Assembly: GCA_020631735.1 (NCBI GenBank)
Contig: CM036231.1
Location: 1,639,831-1,703,830 of the forward strand
Source: Saccharum officinarum
Taxonomy: Eukaryota; Streptophyta; Magnoliopsida; Poales; Poaceae
DNA length: 64,000 nucleotides
Direction: 5' to 3'
Both the position numbers and the translations under genes were made by a program. Below, in pieces: positions 1 to 12,903 of this stretch. Position 1 is the stretch's first letter. Every line of letters begins with the position of its first letter. Below the pieces are notes generated by a model. The model had not been told where the DNA came from. It did no database searches and worked only from the letters and a program-made list of their open reading frames with translations.

Positions 1-194
1 GCAAAGGAAAAGCCCACATCTACGATCCACCACATTTGAGGAGAAATAAACTTAAAATTGCATGTCATCCAATTTCTCCACCGTGCAAAGTGTGTGCCAT
101 CAAAAATGTGTGGACACTCAACATCTAGCCCATAAGCCGCCATCCTCTCGGGTCGGTGAAGACCACAAATGAGAGACCCGGCTCCGATACCACT
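1..194 (-). mobile_element. Leader and primer-binding site of an LTR retrotransposon (internal region continues off the left edge)
   Basis: Read on the minus strand, the LTR ends in CA at 195 and is followed after two bases by TGGTATCGGAGCCGGGTCTC (192 down to 173). This matches the usual plant primer-binding site complementary to initiator-Met tRNA (TGGTATC-GAGCC). The rest, to position 1, is the start of the internal domain. No ORF is visible in it, and the coding part lies outside the window. The element therefore points leftward and its 3' LTR is not seen. Confidence 0.8.
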
Positions 195-3015
195 TGTAGG
201 GTCGAGATGGCGGACTAGAGGGGGGTGAATAGTCCTTTCTAAAACTTAAGCGTGTTGGCTAACCAAAAACAAATGCGGAATTAAACTTATTGGTCTAGCC
301 AAGACTTCACCCCTCTAACTAAGTTCACAAGCACCTCACAAAGATCCTAATTAAGCAACTAAGGTGCTTTCCTTAGCAAGAGCTCTCCTATTTAATTCTA
401 GAGCAAGGTCACACAAACCTATGCACTAGTACTATGCAAGCAAGAGGGAGCTCCTACACAATTCTAGTAAGCAAAGCGCACAAAGCCTAAGCTCACTAGC
501 AGTGCTCAATAACAAGGCAACTAATGCCAAATTAGAGAGCGCAAAACACTTAGCTACACAAACTAAGCAATGTGACTAACAAGGTTACACAAACCAAATT
601 AGTCACGCAAAGGGGAAGCTTCTAGCTACACAAGCAAGAAGACAACTAGCAAGCTACACAAGCAAACTAGTTACGAGAGCAACTACACAAGCACAAGTAT
701 ATATGAAAGTAAATACAAGCTTGTGTTGCATGAAGGCAAACCACCGAGAAGAGTAGACAAGGTTGACACGGTGATTTTCTCCCGAGGTTCACTTGGATGC
801 CACCAAGCTACGTCCCCGTTGTGTCGACCAACACTTAGATGGTTCCTCGGTGCGACCCTCAAGTCACTTGCCCCTCAAGGCACGCCCCGCAAGGCACCGC
901 AGGACACCACTCTCAAGTGAGGTAACTCAATGACACGTTCAACTAGAGTTGCTCTTCGCGATCCCCGCGGGGTGAGCATAATCCCCCTCACAAAGCTTCT
1001 CCGGAGCCTCGCACAATCTTCTTGCGAGCTTTGCCGGAGCCACAAGCCACCAAGCCGTCTAGGAGGTGGCAACCTCCAAGAGTAACAAGCACTACCGGCT
1101 TGCAACACGATCACCTAGTGCCACTCGATGCAACCTCACGATGCAATCGCACTAGAATCGCTCTCTCACTTGATCCGATGAACACTATCAAGCATGAGTG
1201 AGTTAGAGGGCTCCCAAGCACTACCACACAAGCCACCAAGGCTAAAGTGTGCTCCACTCCCGGCCACAACCGGCCAAGGCCTCTATTTATAACCCCTCGG
1301 TCAAATAGAGCCGTTACCCCTCCACTCACGTTTTTCGCGGGACCACCGGACGCGCCGGTGGTAACTCACCGGACGCGCTCAACCGCGTCCGGTGCCCCTC
1401 CGACATCCGCGTGTCCTCCGAATTTCAAATTCGTCCGTTAGATCCTCCAACGGTCACTGCGTGCCAACGGTCAAACGACCCACCGGACGCGCTGCTGCGA
1501 ACCACCGGATGCGCCGGTGCGCACAGCACCCGCGCCCGCGAAGCAACCACCGGACGCGCTCCTCGCCACCACCGGACGCCACAGTACCCGCGTCCGGTGT
1601 GAGTCCAGTAAGCTCCCTGGACCACCGGACGCGTCCGATGGTGTGTCACCGGACGCGCACCGCGTCCGAAGACTACGTGACTCGCTGTTCGCCAGACCGG
1701 ACGCGCCGGTCCCTTGGGTCACCGGACGCGCCGGTGCCAAACCCTAGCTCGCGCGCCTGACGCCCGCGCTGCACTGACCGGACGCGCCGGTCCACCGTGA
1801 CCGCGTCCGGTGCAGCGTCCGGTGCAGCGTCCGGTGCTGCGTCCGGTCACCTCTGTGACCGCGTTCGCCTCCGTTTCTTTTCCGACTTTCGGCGTAGTGG
1901 AAAATAGGCATTTCACTTCCCCGAAATCGCCTGAATCCCGCGCTCGCACGTTCGGCGGGAGAGAGAGTGGAACCCAAACCCCTCTCTATCCGCAAACCAC
2001 AACGCGACCAACGCCACCTTTGCAAATGTGCCAACACCATCAAGTGTACATCTCCATGTGCTTGTGTGTTAGCCTTTTCTCAATCATTTTCAAAGGAGTT
2101 AGGCACTCAACTTGCCTCGCCACTCGATCCTAACACGTATGCACAGTTAGATCGCTCAAGTGGCACTAGATGACCGATATGCAAACAAGTTTGCCCCTCT
2201 TGATAGTACGGCCATCTATCCTAAACCCGGTCATAAACTTCTCTACACACCTATGACCGGTGAAATGGAAATGCCCTAGGTTATACCTTTGCCTTGCGCA
2301 TTCCATTCCATCTCCTCTGACGTTGATGCAACTCATGCACCAACCAATCACCAAATGATATGATTCACTTCATATCATCACGTGACCGTATTGGTTCATC
2401 GATCTTGACCTCACTTGCTCTTCACCGTTGCATTGGTCCGTCGGCGCCAAGTCTTGCCCAAGCTTCACCATCGCATGGTCCTTCGCTTCGAAGCCTCAAC
2501 TTGCCCTTCACCTTCACAACCGGTCCTTCGAGCCAAGCCTCATCTTGATCTTCTCCATCTTGGTCACATGACTCCATGTCATGTCTCATATGCAATGAGC
2601 TCCTTCATGACACCATCACATGTGGACTAATCTCCTTTGCCTTGAGCCCACTTTGTTTCTCCAAGTGATATGATCCACTTCACATCATCACATGGCCGTC
2701 TCGATCCATCGACCTTGACTTCACTTGCTCTTCTCCGTTGCATCGGTCCGTCGGCGCCAAGTCTTGCTCAAGCTTCACCATCGCATGGTCCCTCGCTTCA
2801 AAGCCTCGACTTGCCCTTCACCCTCACAACCGGTCCATCGAGCCAAGCATCACTTCGGTCTTCATCATCTTGGTCACATGAGTTAATGTCGTGTCTCATA
2901 TTCAATGACCACCTTTATCTAAATCATCCACTTAGATACAAAGGTTAGTCCTAGGTTTCATCAATTAGCCAAAACCAAACTAGGGACTTTCACAAAACCA
3001 AACAAGAACCTTTCA
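195..3015 (-). repeat. 5' LTR (2.8 kb) of a minus-strand, probably Sirevirus-like retrotransposon
   Basis: On the minus strand the LTR starts TGAAAGGTTCTTGTTTGG at 3015 and ends CCCTACA at 195. It is the same family as the solo LTR at 32352-48570, which shares its start, its end and most internal sequence. A TATAAATA box lies at 1284-1291 (minus). Immediately upstream of it, at about 1340-1860, is a dense array of CCGGACGCG/CGCGTCCGG motifs. The copy has intact, uninterrupted sequence where the solo LTR carries the copia element (around 1085) and the hAT element (around 405). Flank 3016-3020 (GTCGT) would be one target-site copy, its partner being off-window. Confidence 0.85.
2351..2940. repeat. 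310-bp tandem duplication inside the LTR
   Basis: Two diverged units start at 2351 and 2661 (for example GATATGATTCACTTCATATC at 2357 and GATATGATCCACTTCACATC at 2667), giving a period of 310 bp. The homologous stretch of the solo LTR near 32400-32660 has a single unit. The duplication is thus specific to this copy or its subfamily. Confidence 0.8.
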
Positions 3016-5442
3016 GTCGTCCTCCGCGCAATCTGCCAGTGCCGCCCACCACCGCACGCCATTGAACGCCGCCCGTGACCGCATGCCACCGAGCGCCGCC
3101 GCCACCACACGCCACCAAGCTCCGCCCGCCTTGTGCTGCCACCCGCTCGCCGTCGTAGAAGAGCTCCACCGTGCCGCTCCTGCTGCTCACCGCGGGCACA
3201 CCGTGTGCCGCTCCACCAACCCCACGCCGCTCACCACCAACGTCGTTCGCATCCGCCGTCTCGGCCCACACCAGATCCGCCACCCTGTGGCCCTCCCCGC
3301 CTCCGAGCTGGAGGTCGCTCCTCGCCTCTACCTGGGCCTCTAGCTACGAGGATGACGAGGAACAGCGGGGGAAGATTTGCGTCTTCGGTGAGAGACGACG
3401 CAAATATGCGTCGTGGTTCGACCAGTACGCAAAATGCCTACTGCCTTTGTGTCTTATGTTAGAGGCCGCTAAAACACCTGTTTTATAGAAATATTTAATT
3501 TTTCACAAAATAAAACTATCTCAAAGAATAAAACGGAGTACACCATTGCAAAGAGCTCGTCAAGACGATCAAAATCGATATATCATTTGCTATATTTGGA
3601 GCTCCGAATAAAAAGATATTAATTTCGTAAATTAAAAATGAGTGCTGATGTCATCGCTGACGTCAGCACCCAAACAGTGCCATGCAAACTGCCTAGAAAA
3701 CCGTCCAAGGTTGAAAAGTAAACTTTTTCAAGAGTTGGAGGGCCAATGTTATCCGGTTTTAAAGTTGGAGGTTGAAATCCAGACTTTTGCGATAATTGGA
3801 GGTCCTAAAGTGGACTTAACCCTAAAAAGAATGCAATCCTAGATTTGAGACCAATTAAATTTTCTTAACTTTGACCAAGTTTATAGGAAAATAATATGAA
3901 TATTTATATAACTGAATATGTTTACTATAAAAATATATTTCATAACTAATCTAATGATATTCAGTTGGTATAATAAATGTCAATTTTTTCATATAGGTTT
4001 AGTCAAACTTGAAATATTTAACTTCTCAGGAAATAAGAATTTCGTTTTTTTAGGAATGGAGAGGGTAAACTCTTTAGACTGTGTGATCAAAACAGATCAC
4101 AACTCTATATATCATAGAATTCAAAATCTTTATTTAATTTATCAATGTGATAGAATCGCCTGATTTAATCCAATTCTAAGCGTACTTGTCTACCATTAAA
4201 CACTAAGTATCCGAGAGACCGAACTAAACCAGGTAGCTTGTCAAGCACACCCCGAGGAAGGACTCGAAGCAATCCTTATTTGCATCTAGGAACCAAATGT
4301 TGTCCTCAACCCAATTCTTGGACGGTTGGTTACCGAACTAAGAATGACGAAGGTATGTTGAATGAGTGGGAATCAATAAGCAATCATGCTCTGCCTCTTT
4401 ATTCATAAGGGCACTGTTTATAGTGTCTTTTTCACAATTGTTGGACCTTGATGCCCTTGCAACAACCCTAGATTCCTAGAATATTCCCATCCTGACTAGG
4501 GCATCTTGGTCCTTTTACATCGTACTCGAGTCAAAGTCAAGCTTGACCACTCTAGAGTGGATATCTCCCTTCGCAAATGCTCGCAAAGTAGATACCGATA
4601 CGGGACAACCGGAGTGGTGATCTAGTGAAGTCTTTCGCTTCCATCGCACGAAATGACCAGTCTGTGACGTCACTTGGTGACATCTCCGCACTTTCCCAAG
4701 CCATCCCACTGGAGGTATCTGCTCCGTGTCGATCAGAGGCGTCCCCTTCGGTCCCCGCGAAAAGGTGAGCTCAAGGTCATCCCGAAAGGTTAGCTGGCAA
4801 AAAATGACGAAGGGGGCAATGAACGAAGGTTGTTGGCCGCAACACGTTCGTCTTTTTTTACTTCCCATAATGCTATCATGCTTAGGGATGGTAGCGGGTA
4901 AGGTGTGAGTAAAGCATTTACCTGCCTGCGAGCATGCCTGCGACACTAATTTTTACCCGCTCGTGAGCATACCCGCAAGTAAGATTTTGTACCCATGCTC
5001 ATGCCTAATGGATACCCAGCGGATGTCAGGTACCCATCGAGTATATTCAAGAGAGATCAAATAATAAAATCATAGTGATATAAAATGATAAATTCATTAA
5101 ATGACACGCAAATATGTCAATTTCGCCTACATAGAGTTTACCAGGATAATATATGGTAGCTCATCAGCCACAATATATCATTAGAACCAAAAACGGTCAT
5201 TCATGCTTATGCAAATAACACAAAATAACTTACACAAGAACTAAAGTACTCCCTCTGTTACAAATTATAAAATATTTTGATTCTAATACTTAGTGAGACA
5301 GATGACACAACCATTACATAAATCTTCAAGCCGCAATTCAACAAAGTATACGTTCCATCATACTGTACGGGCAGGTTTGCCAGTCAAACTAAAAGATACA
5401 TCACCTTACAACTTTTTTTTTGCGAGGAACATCAACTTAAAT
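3016..5442. other. Intergenic DNA with repeat fragments, no gene recognised
   Basis: 3016-3350 is C/G-rich with CCGCC-type runs and short ORFs of low-complexity composition, which I do not accept as genes. Around 3640-3835 there is a grass-repeat-like segment (phrases such as TTGGAGGTCCTAAAGTGGACTTAACC). Around 4515-4946 a 143-codon minus-strand ORF shows no recognised domain. 4879-5045 (GGGATGGTAGCGGGTA and repeated ACCCGC/GGGTA blocks) resembles a degenerate hAT-type element. 5247 onward starts TACTCCCTCTGTTACAAATTATAAA, like one end of a Stowaway/mariner MITE, but no matching end was found. Confidence 0.45.
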
Positions 5443-6801
5443 CTAGATCTTTAGCGACTCGACGACTCTCTCCCTTTTGGAGAAGTACTCAATGTGAGCA
5501 GCCAGAAGATCCCTGCACTTGATCTTCTTATACCGTGCTGGCGGCTTCCCATCTAAAAGTTCAGCGATCGGCTCGATCTCTTTCTCAAGATCCGTAGCAC
5601 AGAACATCGCCAGGGACATCCTCTCCTTCTCAGAGTTCGTCACCACCCTGTGCACCGGCCTCTTGAAGATCCCATTCGTCATTATCTGCACCAAGAACTC
5701 ACAATCTGTTCGTACATATGCAAATATCGCAGAGCTTCAGAGACGGCTGCCTACCTCCAACGAGACGCCGACGTTGACCAGCAAAGCCCGGCCATGCACG
5801 GGCGGGACGCAGTACCAGGTGCCGTCCCTCTGGAACTGCAGCCCGCCGACGTGTTCGTCCGCGAGGAGCAGCGTCAGGACGCGGATATCGTTGTGAGGCC
5901 TGATGCCGAGGACGAGGTCGGGTCTCGGACAGGCAGGGTAGTAGTTGAATCTGGCGTACGTGGTGCCCTTGTCGCCGAACTGGTCGATGATGCTGTTGTC
6001 GTCGAGGTCCAGAAGCCTGGCCATCGCCCTGAGGATGCCGTCCTTGACTCGCGTGCAGCCCAGCGTGTACTCGTGCACAAGACCCCTGCATAGCATTTCA
6101 GTTGTGAACCAAAAGTCAGGCAGCTTCAGGGAATCGATCAGTTGTTTGTATATACATGATGAAGATCATGTAGTTGAGGACACACGTGGTTGACTCGTCA
6201 TTACCTGAAAGATTCCGGGTGTCCGGGCCAGCGATCGAGCTTCCTCTCGTCCTCCGGCTCAACCGTGAGATGGAGCCGGTCGGACCAGTCCTGGATCTGA
6301 TCCTGGGTTTGCACCGGGTCATTCCCGTACCCTTCTTGCTGCCACTGTTTCCCTTCGATCAGGTTGCTGTACACCTGCTTCTCCTCGAGCGGCTTGCGGA
6401 AAAACTCGCGTGATGCGGCCATCAGAGCGTCCATCACAGAGGTCGCGATGCCATGGTTCGTTACCTGGAGAAAAGAAAGTTTACTTTTTGCAAGCTTAGC
6501 CTTAGTATGTAGTTGGTGGGGAGCCGATGAACGAAACTAGAAAGCTGAGTATGTAGCTGACCAAGAAGAAGCCCCAGCTGAGCAACGCCGAGCGCAGCTT
6601 GGTAGCCTCCTCGTCGGCAGAGTCGTCGGACGCCAGCAGACGCTGGAGATCGATGGTCGGGACGGGGTCCGGCATCTCCGCACCGGCGAGCTGGTCATCG
6701 CGCCTGTCCTGCTCGGGGATCAGGTACCGACTCGGCGGCTCATGCACGGTGGCCGCCAGCTCCTGCACTATGCTAGTCACCCTCCATGACTCGTCCGCCA
6801 T
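5443..6801 (-). CDS. 2-oxoglutarate/Fe(II)-dependent dioxygenase, SRG1-like (4 exons)
   Basis: The exons on the minus strand are 6801-6562, 6464-6205, 6085-5755 and 5685-5443. All have GT-AG introns and the phases join into 357 codons plus stop, the usual size for this family. The N-terminal DIOX_N part (IDL...LLSWGFFLV-TNHG) spans exons 1 and 2. The C-terminal jelly-roll core has the Fe(II) ligands His and Asp in RPHND (about residues 231 and 233) and His in PVHRVV (about 289). Arg/Ser of RMS (about 299/301) would bind 2-oxoglutarate. Family members are soluble enzymes that hydroxylate or desaturate flavonoids, alkaloids, hormones or other specialised metabolites; the substrate cannot be read from sequence. 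Nearest in style are SRG1/norcoclaurine-synthase-like proteins. The 2OG-binding and metal residues are intact, so it is probably active. Confidence 0.92.
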
Positions 6802-7602
6802 TGGGATCCTGAGGTTCCCGTGTTTCTTCGCTTGGCCGGGCCTGCTCGTGTGGCTGTGTCTTTCTTTGTGTCTGCTTTGTTACTTTGCTCATCTACCGTC
6901 TCTCTGAGAATCACTGTCCTGTCTCGTCATGCTGTATGTACTGATAAGTGACTCCGATTCCATTCACTTGCACTAGCTAGCAGACATGGACCTGGAGATA
7001 TGATAATGGCAGGTTGCCATCGTCCTTGTCAGCATCGCCAGGCGCCAGCATCAAAAAAAGACCACCAGACACCAAGCACTAGCAGTCTAGCACAGTAGCA
7101 CTAACAATATAAATGGACAAAGGAGGAGAAACAATACGCATGATTGGGAATTTAGGAAATAAATAGTTCTTATTAGAAAAGGAAGCCAATAATAGAACAG
7201 GGGAAACTGGTAGTTGATACGCTCTTCAAAATAATGACTCTTTAGGAGTTACTGTCGCTAGGTCAATGAAAAAAATGGTGATATGCTTTCACCACCATCA
7301 GTAAAATGGAGATATGCTTTATGAAAGGGAATTCTGCTTATCTCTATCGTTAACGCGTTGTTTGGATCTCACGGTCTATAGTTTAGGCGCTAACTCTTAA
7401 GACCATGGAATATAAACAGAGCATGACTTTTTTTTTTTATCTTTCTTCCCCTTTTTGGCAAGGCAAACAATCCATGGTCTGCAAGTTGAGTGCAAAGTGA
7501 CAAAGCTTCTCAGGTACTATATCACAAAGCACTTACAAATTCTAGAGACATAGCATATAGAGTGCAATCATATCAATCAAAGCCAAACAATATTGAAGAA
7601 GA
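6802..7602. other. Upstream region of the dioxygenase gene, nothing else recognised
   Basis: AT-moderate intergenic DNA. It should hold the promoter of the minus-strand dioxygenase gene, but I could not choose a convincing TATA box or transcription start. Confidence 0.4.
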
Positions 7603-7769
7603 CAGTGGCGGATCTTGGATGAGGATCAAGGGGGGCTAAACAAAGAAGATTTAGAGCTAATGCTGAAAATTAATGGTGATTTCACACTAAGCAACAGTGA
7701 TTAGTAAAAGAATCAGGCTGATTAGGGGGGCTGTAGCCCCGGCAACACCCCCCTTTGGATCCGCCGTTG
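7603..7769. mobile_element. hAT-type MITE, copy 1
   Basis: The 167-bp element begins CAGTGGCGGATC and ends GGATCCGCCGTTG, which are near-perfect terminal inverted repeats. It is flanked by the perfect 8-bp duplication GAAGAAGA (7595-7602 and 7770-7777). The interior has GGGGGGCTAAA and GGCTGTAGCCCC blocks shared with the copy at 27332-27480. It has no coding capacity. An 8-bp target site with CAGTG termini indicates mobilisation by a hAT transposase. Confidence 0.9.
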
Positions 7770-7854
7770 GAAGAAGATATATTGTGATACAAGCATTTGA
7801 TCAACTCTCTTCGAGATTATACAAAAAAGAAATTGTCTCCACATGAGCAAGTAA

Positions 7855-8133
7855 GGCCTTGTTTGGTACAACTCTAATCACTAGTGAAGCGGTTTTTCTT
7901 GGTTTCAACTCGTAGAGTTGACGCTGTCTTGGACTCTAAAATATTATCTCACAGAATCCTACGCAGGGGCCCATAGAGCAAGTTGAAGCTGAGAGAAGCA
8001 ACTATTTTTAGCTTCATCCCGTACCGAGCACGTTTTAAGGAGCTTCATGTGTGAAGCTATTTTCAACCGTTTAGCACAAAAACAGTTTCAAAAGGCTCGT
8101 GAAGCCGATAGAGAAACTGTGGCAAACGAGACC
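7855..8133. mobile_element. Tourist-like (PIF/Harbinger) MITE
   Basis: The termini are GGCCTTGTTTGGT and, reverse-complemented, GGTCTCGTTTGCC. The 3-bp duplication TAA sits at 7852-7854 and 8134-8136. The element is 279 bp and non-coding, typical of grass Tourist elements. Confidence 0.85.
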
Positions 8134-8719
8134 TAACTAGTCCTAAATAACTTGAAGATTAAGTTACCACTAGGGCACTAGTGCTATATGAAGCTCAAAC
8201 TAGACGATCAAAGTTCTAAAATGGTAGGCTCCCTCTTCATGCATCATGTGTTAATCCTTGGATCAGTAGCTAGGTAACATGGAGTAACCCCACCTAATTG
8301 AGAAAAAGCAGTCCCCTTTCTCTATAGTGAGGAAAAAAAAGGGGGGGGGGATTGAAGCCAAAAAAAATGCTTCAATATATCCTCTTTCTCAATCCTCATT
8401 TCCTACATTTTTCTCAATCCCTCAAATGGAGGGGTTCCATCACCATTTTTCTCAATCCCCTTTCCCCCTCATCATGTCTGACGTGTGGATCCTTGGGATG
8501 GTGGAGGCGCTCGGGATGGTGGCATCGCCGTCGTGCTGCATGTGCGGGCCGCCGTACATAGGCTGGCCACGCCGGGCTCGTTGTCGCGCCACCACACTGG
8601 CTGGCCACTCCTTGCCGCTGCTCATTGCCCCGCGACAGAGGGAGAGGATGTCACACAGAGGAAGAAAAAGGAGAGAGAGCCACATACCTATAGGCCCCAT
8701 GTTTTGTCAATCTGCTGCA
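8134..8719. other. Intergenic DNA, no gene recognised
   Basis: It contains a G9-10 run near 8341 and a pyrimidine-rich stretch (CTCAATCC repeated at 8390-8460). ORFs here overlap on both strands and have no recognisable domain. Confidence 0.35.
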
Positions 8720-8810
8720 GAGCATCTCCCCTATCCCTTTAGTTTTGTTTTCTCAATCTCCTATACTATTATTTTAGGGAATGGGGATTCTCAATGTAGT
8801 GCAGATGCTC
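8720..8810. mobile_element. Short MITE with GAGCATCT termini
   Basis: GAGCATCTCCCC at the left is mirrored by GAGCATCTGCAC reverse-complemented at the right, over about 91 bp. Such GAGCATCTCC elements are common in grasses. No clear target-site duplication could be assigned. Confidence 0.6.
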
Positions 8811-8889
8811 TAGCAGATTGATAACACAGCCATGTGGCATAGAGATATATTATTACCTACCAGTAACAGCCAAATATGACGAAGGGAGG

Positions 8890-9835
8890 GACTAGCGCTC
8901 AGACGTTCGGACGCGACACCCATCCAGACGCCCGCGCCTGATGTCCGCCCGTTTTCAATAATTATACCCTCAAGGCACCAATGGATGCAGCCTCGTGCTC
9001 GGCTTCGCCTCATGCTCGGCACCTGCTGCATGCCCATGGATGCAGCCTCACACTCCGCTTCGCCTCATGCTTCGCCCCTGTTGTCCGCCCATGGATGCAG
9101 CTTCGTGCTCCGCGCTTGCTGCTATGCCCATGGATACAGCTTTGTGCTCCGCGCCTGCTGCCGCGCACGCGGAGACCGCTGCGCCCGAGGGCACCACCTT
9201 CGCCCGCGCCCCCTTGCCGTGTCTGCTTATGGAACACTTGCAACATGAAGCATTTGCTGACACGTACGTCTGAAACAGATGAAACATTTACAGCATACGC
9301 TTGCAATATATGTGTATAGACACTGCAACATATGCAACATCTAGATAAAACACTTGCAACATACATTTGAAACAGCTGAAATATTTGAAATATACACTTG
9401 CAACATATGTGTATAGTCAGTGAAACCATCCAGATAAAAGACTTGCAATATACGTTTGAAACAGCTGAAACATTTGAAACATACACTTGCAACATACGTA
9501 TATAGTCATTGCAACATATGGAACACCAGATCTACTTTATAACATCCAGATGAAACATATACAACATATATCTGAAACGCATGAAACATACGGTTACAAT
9601 ATGTGCTTATGTACTTGCTGCCCCTGAATAGATGCTCATTAACGCGGAGCTTGACGCCGGCACGAAGCTCCAGGTCGCACATGTCGACGGGAGGATGGAC
9701 CACGGCCGTAGTGAGTGGCGAGAGCGGGCGGGACGTGAGGCAACGGCGAGGGTCCGCGGCCCGAGACGTGGGGGCACGCGGCGTGGGCGCAAGCGGGTCG
9801 GTTCCATCCTTGCGGACGGACACCCCAGGGTGTCA
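8890..9835. mobile_element. Non-autonomous DNA-transposon-like element with diverged tandem repeats (MULE-like)
   Basis: The core, 9230-9600, consists of diverged repeats of the type ACTTGCAACATACATTTGAAA, with units at 9352 and 9441 (period 89 bp) and less regular copies on either side. The core is enclosed by GC-rich arms: 8901-9230 with repeated CCCATGGATGCAGC blocks, and 9650-9830. The arm ends (GGACGCGACACCCATCC on the left, GGATGGAACCGACC reverse-complemented on the right) look like imperfect long inverted repeats. This pattern is familiar from Mutator-like or similar non-autonomous elements of grasses, but exact ends and target-site duplication could not be fixed. No transposase is encoded. 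Confidence 0.5.
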
Positions 9836-9954
9836 TTATCAATTTATCATACGACGAAACAACGGAACCGTCAATGGCCACGCCAGCTTCATTGCACCTA
9901 CTCCACTCGTACCTCTACGATTCCCTTAATTCGTGCTTCTACACTTCTGTTCCT

Positions 9955-10075
9955 AGGACCTGCTTTTTTTTAGGCACAAATTATTGGATATATTGAAGTC
10001 AAACACCTTTGCTCCTAGGGCCTGTATTTTTTTATTATTTTTTAGGCGCAAATTATTCGATATCTTGAAGTCGGT
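9955..10075. repeat. Short direct repeat (about 61-bp spacing)
   Basis: Two imperfect copies of a block running from AGG-CCTG through a T run to TTAGGC-CAAATTATT and TTGAAGTC occur at about 9955-10001 and 10017-10075. The second has a longer T/A spacer. This looks like a local slippage-type duplication. Confidence 0.6.
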
Positions 10076-10588
10076 TACTTGGATATCTCGAAGTACGCTT
10101 CTGCATTCTCCTTGTGAAATGTTGACTTTGCAAGCTTCCACAAAATACAGGTTAATTACTGATAGCAAGTAAACAGTGTTGGTAAATTGGCTTTAGCGCC
10201 AGCCCCACGCACCCTCCCCCACACCCAAAAAAAACCATGGAGTTTCCGCAACAGATTCAGCCATTATACGGAAGTGGAATAATGCCAGTACAAAATGGTT
10301 AATCGGCAACCAGAAACTCAATACAGGCATAGGTAGTCTGAGGTTCAGAACAAAGCTTAGTTGAAAAACCAACCCAATACAACAAAATTACTCGTAACAT
10401 TGGAAAATCTGACAGTATGCTCAAAGCTAAAATTAGCACAACCGGTCACTTGGATGATATAGAAATCATAAGCGTGCATCAAGACACGGTAATGGAGCCA
10501 CTGAGTGCCATAGAAAGGAATAGCGACAAAAACTCTCGTCTCACATAGAACTAGTAGGGCTCAGATGCCGAATCCAGTTGCCTGTAAC

Positions 10589-11605
<1,017 letters not shown>

Positions 11606-11627
11606 TTGAGCTTGTCAAAACTCCCTC

Positions 11628-12171
11628 CTGAATTTCAAACAGAGAAAGATCATTATGTCAGGCGGGTGAAGATGCAAAGGAGCAGACACAAAATCATGAG
11701 AACTGGAATGAACCACAGAATTGTCGTCCGACATGAAATCTACTTATTAACAGCAATTCCCAGTCTAGTGTTGACCAAAGTTAGCACCAGACACAAAATC
11801 CTAGAAACCCCATCACTAAATCTACCTCATGCCCAAATCAACCATGGCTAATATAGACAGCATCCCTACATATCATGACCCCGATAGTATCGCGCACTAA
11901 GTTCAAAGAGACTCGTTGCAAAACCTTCTCACGATTAACATCAAGAGCTATCGATAAGAGCAGATACACAAAATCTACACGGCGAAAGAGCGCCCGACGC
12001 GCGAGCTACACCTCGCGAGACAACTCCCGCCGGCAAACCGACCGAGAACAAGCGTGTACAGAGCAGATCCGAGCGCTTCCACGAACCGACCGAGCCAGCG
12101 CTATCCAAGACGACGGCCGGACGAAATGGGGTGGGAGGAGGGCGGCGGCAGCAGCGGGTTGTTTACCTTAC
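11628..12171 (-). other. Putative 5'-UTR intron of RPL23A
   Basis: On the minus strand, a donor GAG|GTAAGG at 12172/12171 follows a leader exon (about 12260-12172). An acceptor ATTCAG|GAGGG at 11628/11627 precedes the 22-nt stretch before the ATG at 11605. A 544-bp leader intron fits common plant ribosomal-protein gene structure. It is inferred from splice consensus only. Confidence 0.6.
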
Positions 12172-12229
12172 CTCTCCTGGCGGCGGTCTGAACCTCTGAG
12201 GGGGACTCGAAGCGATGACGGCTGGGAGG

Positions 12230-12388
12230 AAACCCTATCCCCGGGGCAGAGGTTTCATAGAATGCGCGCTGGGTCATAATCACCATCAGCTGGATGGGCC
12301 CAGCTGGATGGGCCGTTTATGGACCGGCTCACTTAGATTTGAAATGGGCGAAAGGTTAGATTTTTGTTGGGCTGTGGACTTGTGGGCC
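12230..12388 (-). promoter_or_regulatory. RPL23A promoter elements: telo-box and site II cluster
   Basis: A telo-box AAACCCTA occurs at 12230-12237. TGGGCC occurs at 12295-12300, 12309-12314 and 12383-12388, and TGGGCT at 12368-12373 (plus-strand reading). The combination of telo-box with TGGGCY site II motifs near the start is the known signature of plant translation-machinery and proliferation-linked promoters, bound by TCP and Pur-alpha-type factors. The placement directly upstream of the leader exon supports the gene call. Confidence 0.75.
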
Positions 12389-12566
12389 GTCAGGTCCGTT
12401 CTGCAGAGTTTTGATTTCTTATTACTGATTGGCCACGTACGTCAGTTGTTGTTGCTCAAAAAAAAAAAAGTACGTCAGTTGTTAGGAATAGTTTTTGCTA
12501 CCGTTAGGTGTGTGTCGGTTTTCTTTTTTTTGTCTCATTAGTTCTTTTTACTTTTTCCGCATACAT

Positions 12567-12903
12567 CCTACCACCTTCCGTTTCATATTATAGCATGTTT
12601 TGGCTTTTGTATAGGTACATTATGTTTTAGTATGTACTAGCAAAGATATATATGCGTTGCAACGGAAGAAAAAAACAGTATCTCTAAGCTAATAGACTTA
12701 ATTCAACTCAAATGATCACATCGCCTTCCTCCGTAGCTTACCTTCCACCGTTGATTATTTTTCTCCCATCTGGAACTACGTGGCATAGTAATGTTAATTT
12801 AGTGTCATAATATTTATACTCTTTTCCATAAATATGGTCAAATCCAAAATAGTTTGACTTAAGATAATTCTAAAAGTTGATTTCATTTGGGCAGAGTGAG
12901 TAT
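12567..12903. mobile_element. Possible degenerate Stowaway/mariner MITE
   Basis: The left end is TACCACCTTCCGTTTCATATTATAG. The right end GGGCAGAGTGAGTA reads TACTCACTCTGCCC reverse-complemented. Both resemble the TACTCCCTCCGTCCC termini of grass Stowaway-type elements. Similarity is low and the interior seems mixed with other sequence. Confidence 0.4.

Noticed and set aside
4515..4946. 143-codon minus-strand ORF
   Set aside because: No recognised domain, flanked by repeat fragments. It may be part of an old retroelement but cannot be supported.
9010..9495. 161-codon minus-strand ORF with repeated Val/Tyr/Cys-rich peptide
   Set aside because: It is the translation of the diverged CTTGCAACATA repeats; not a gene.
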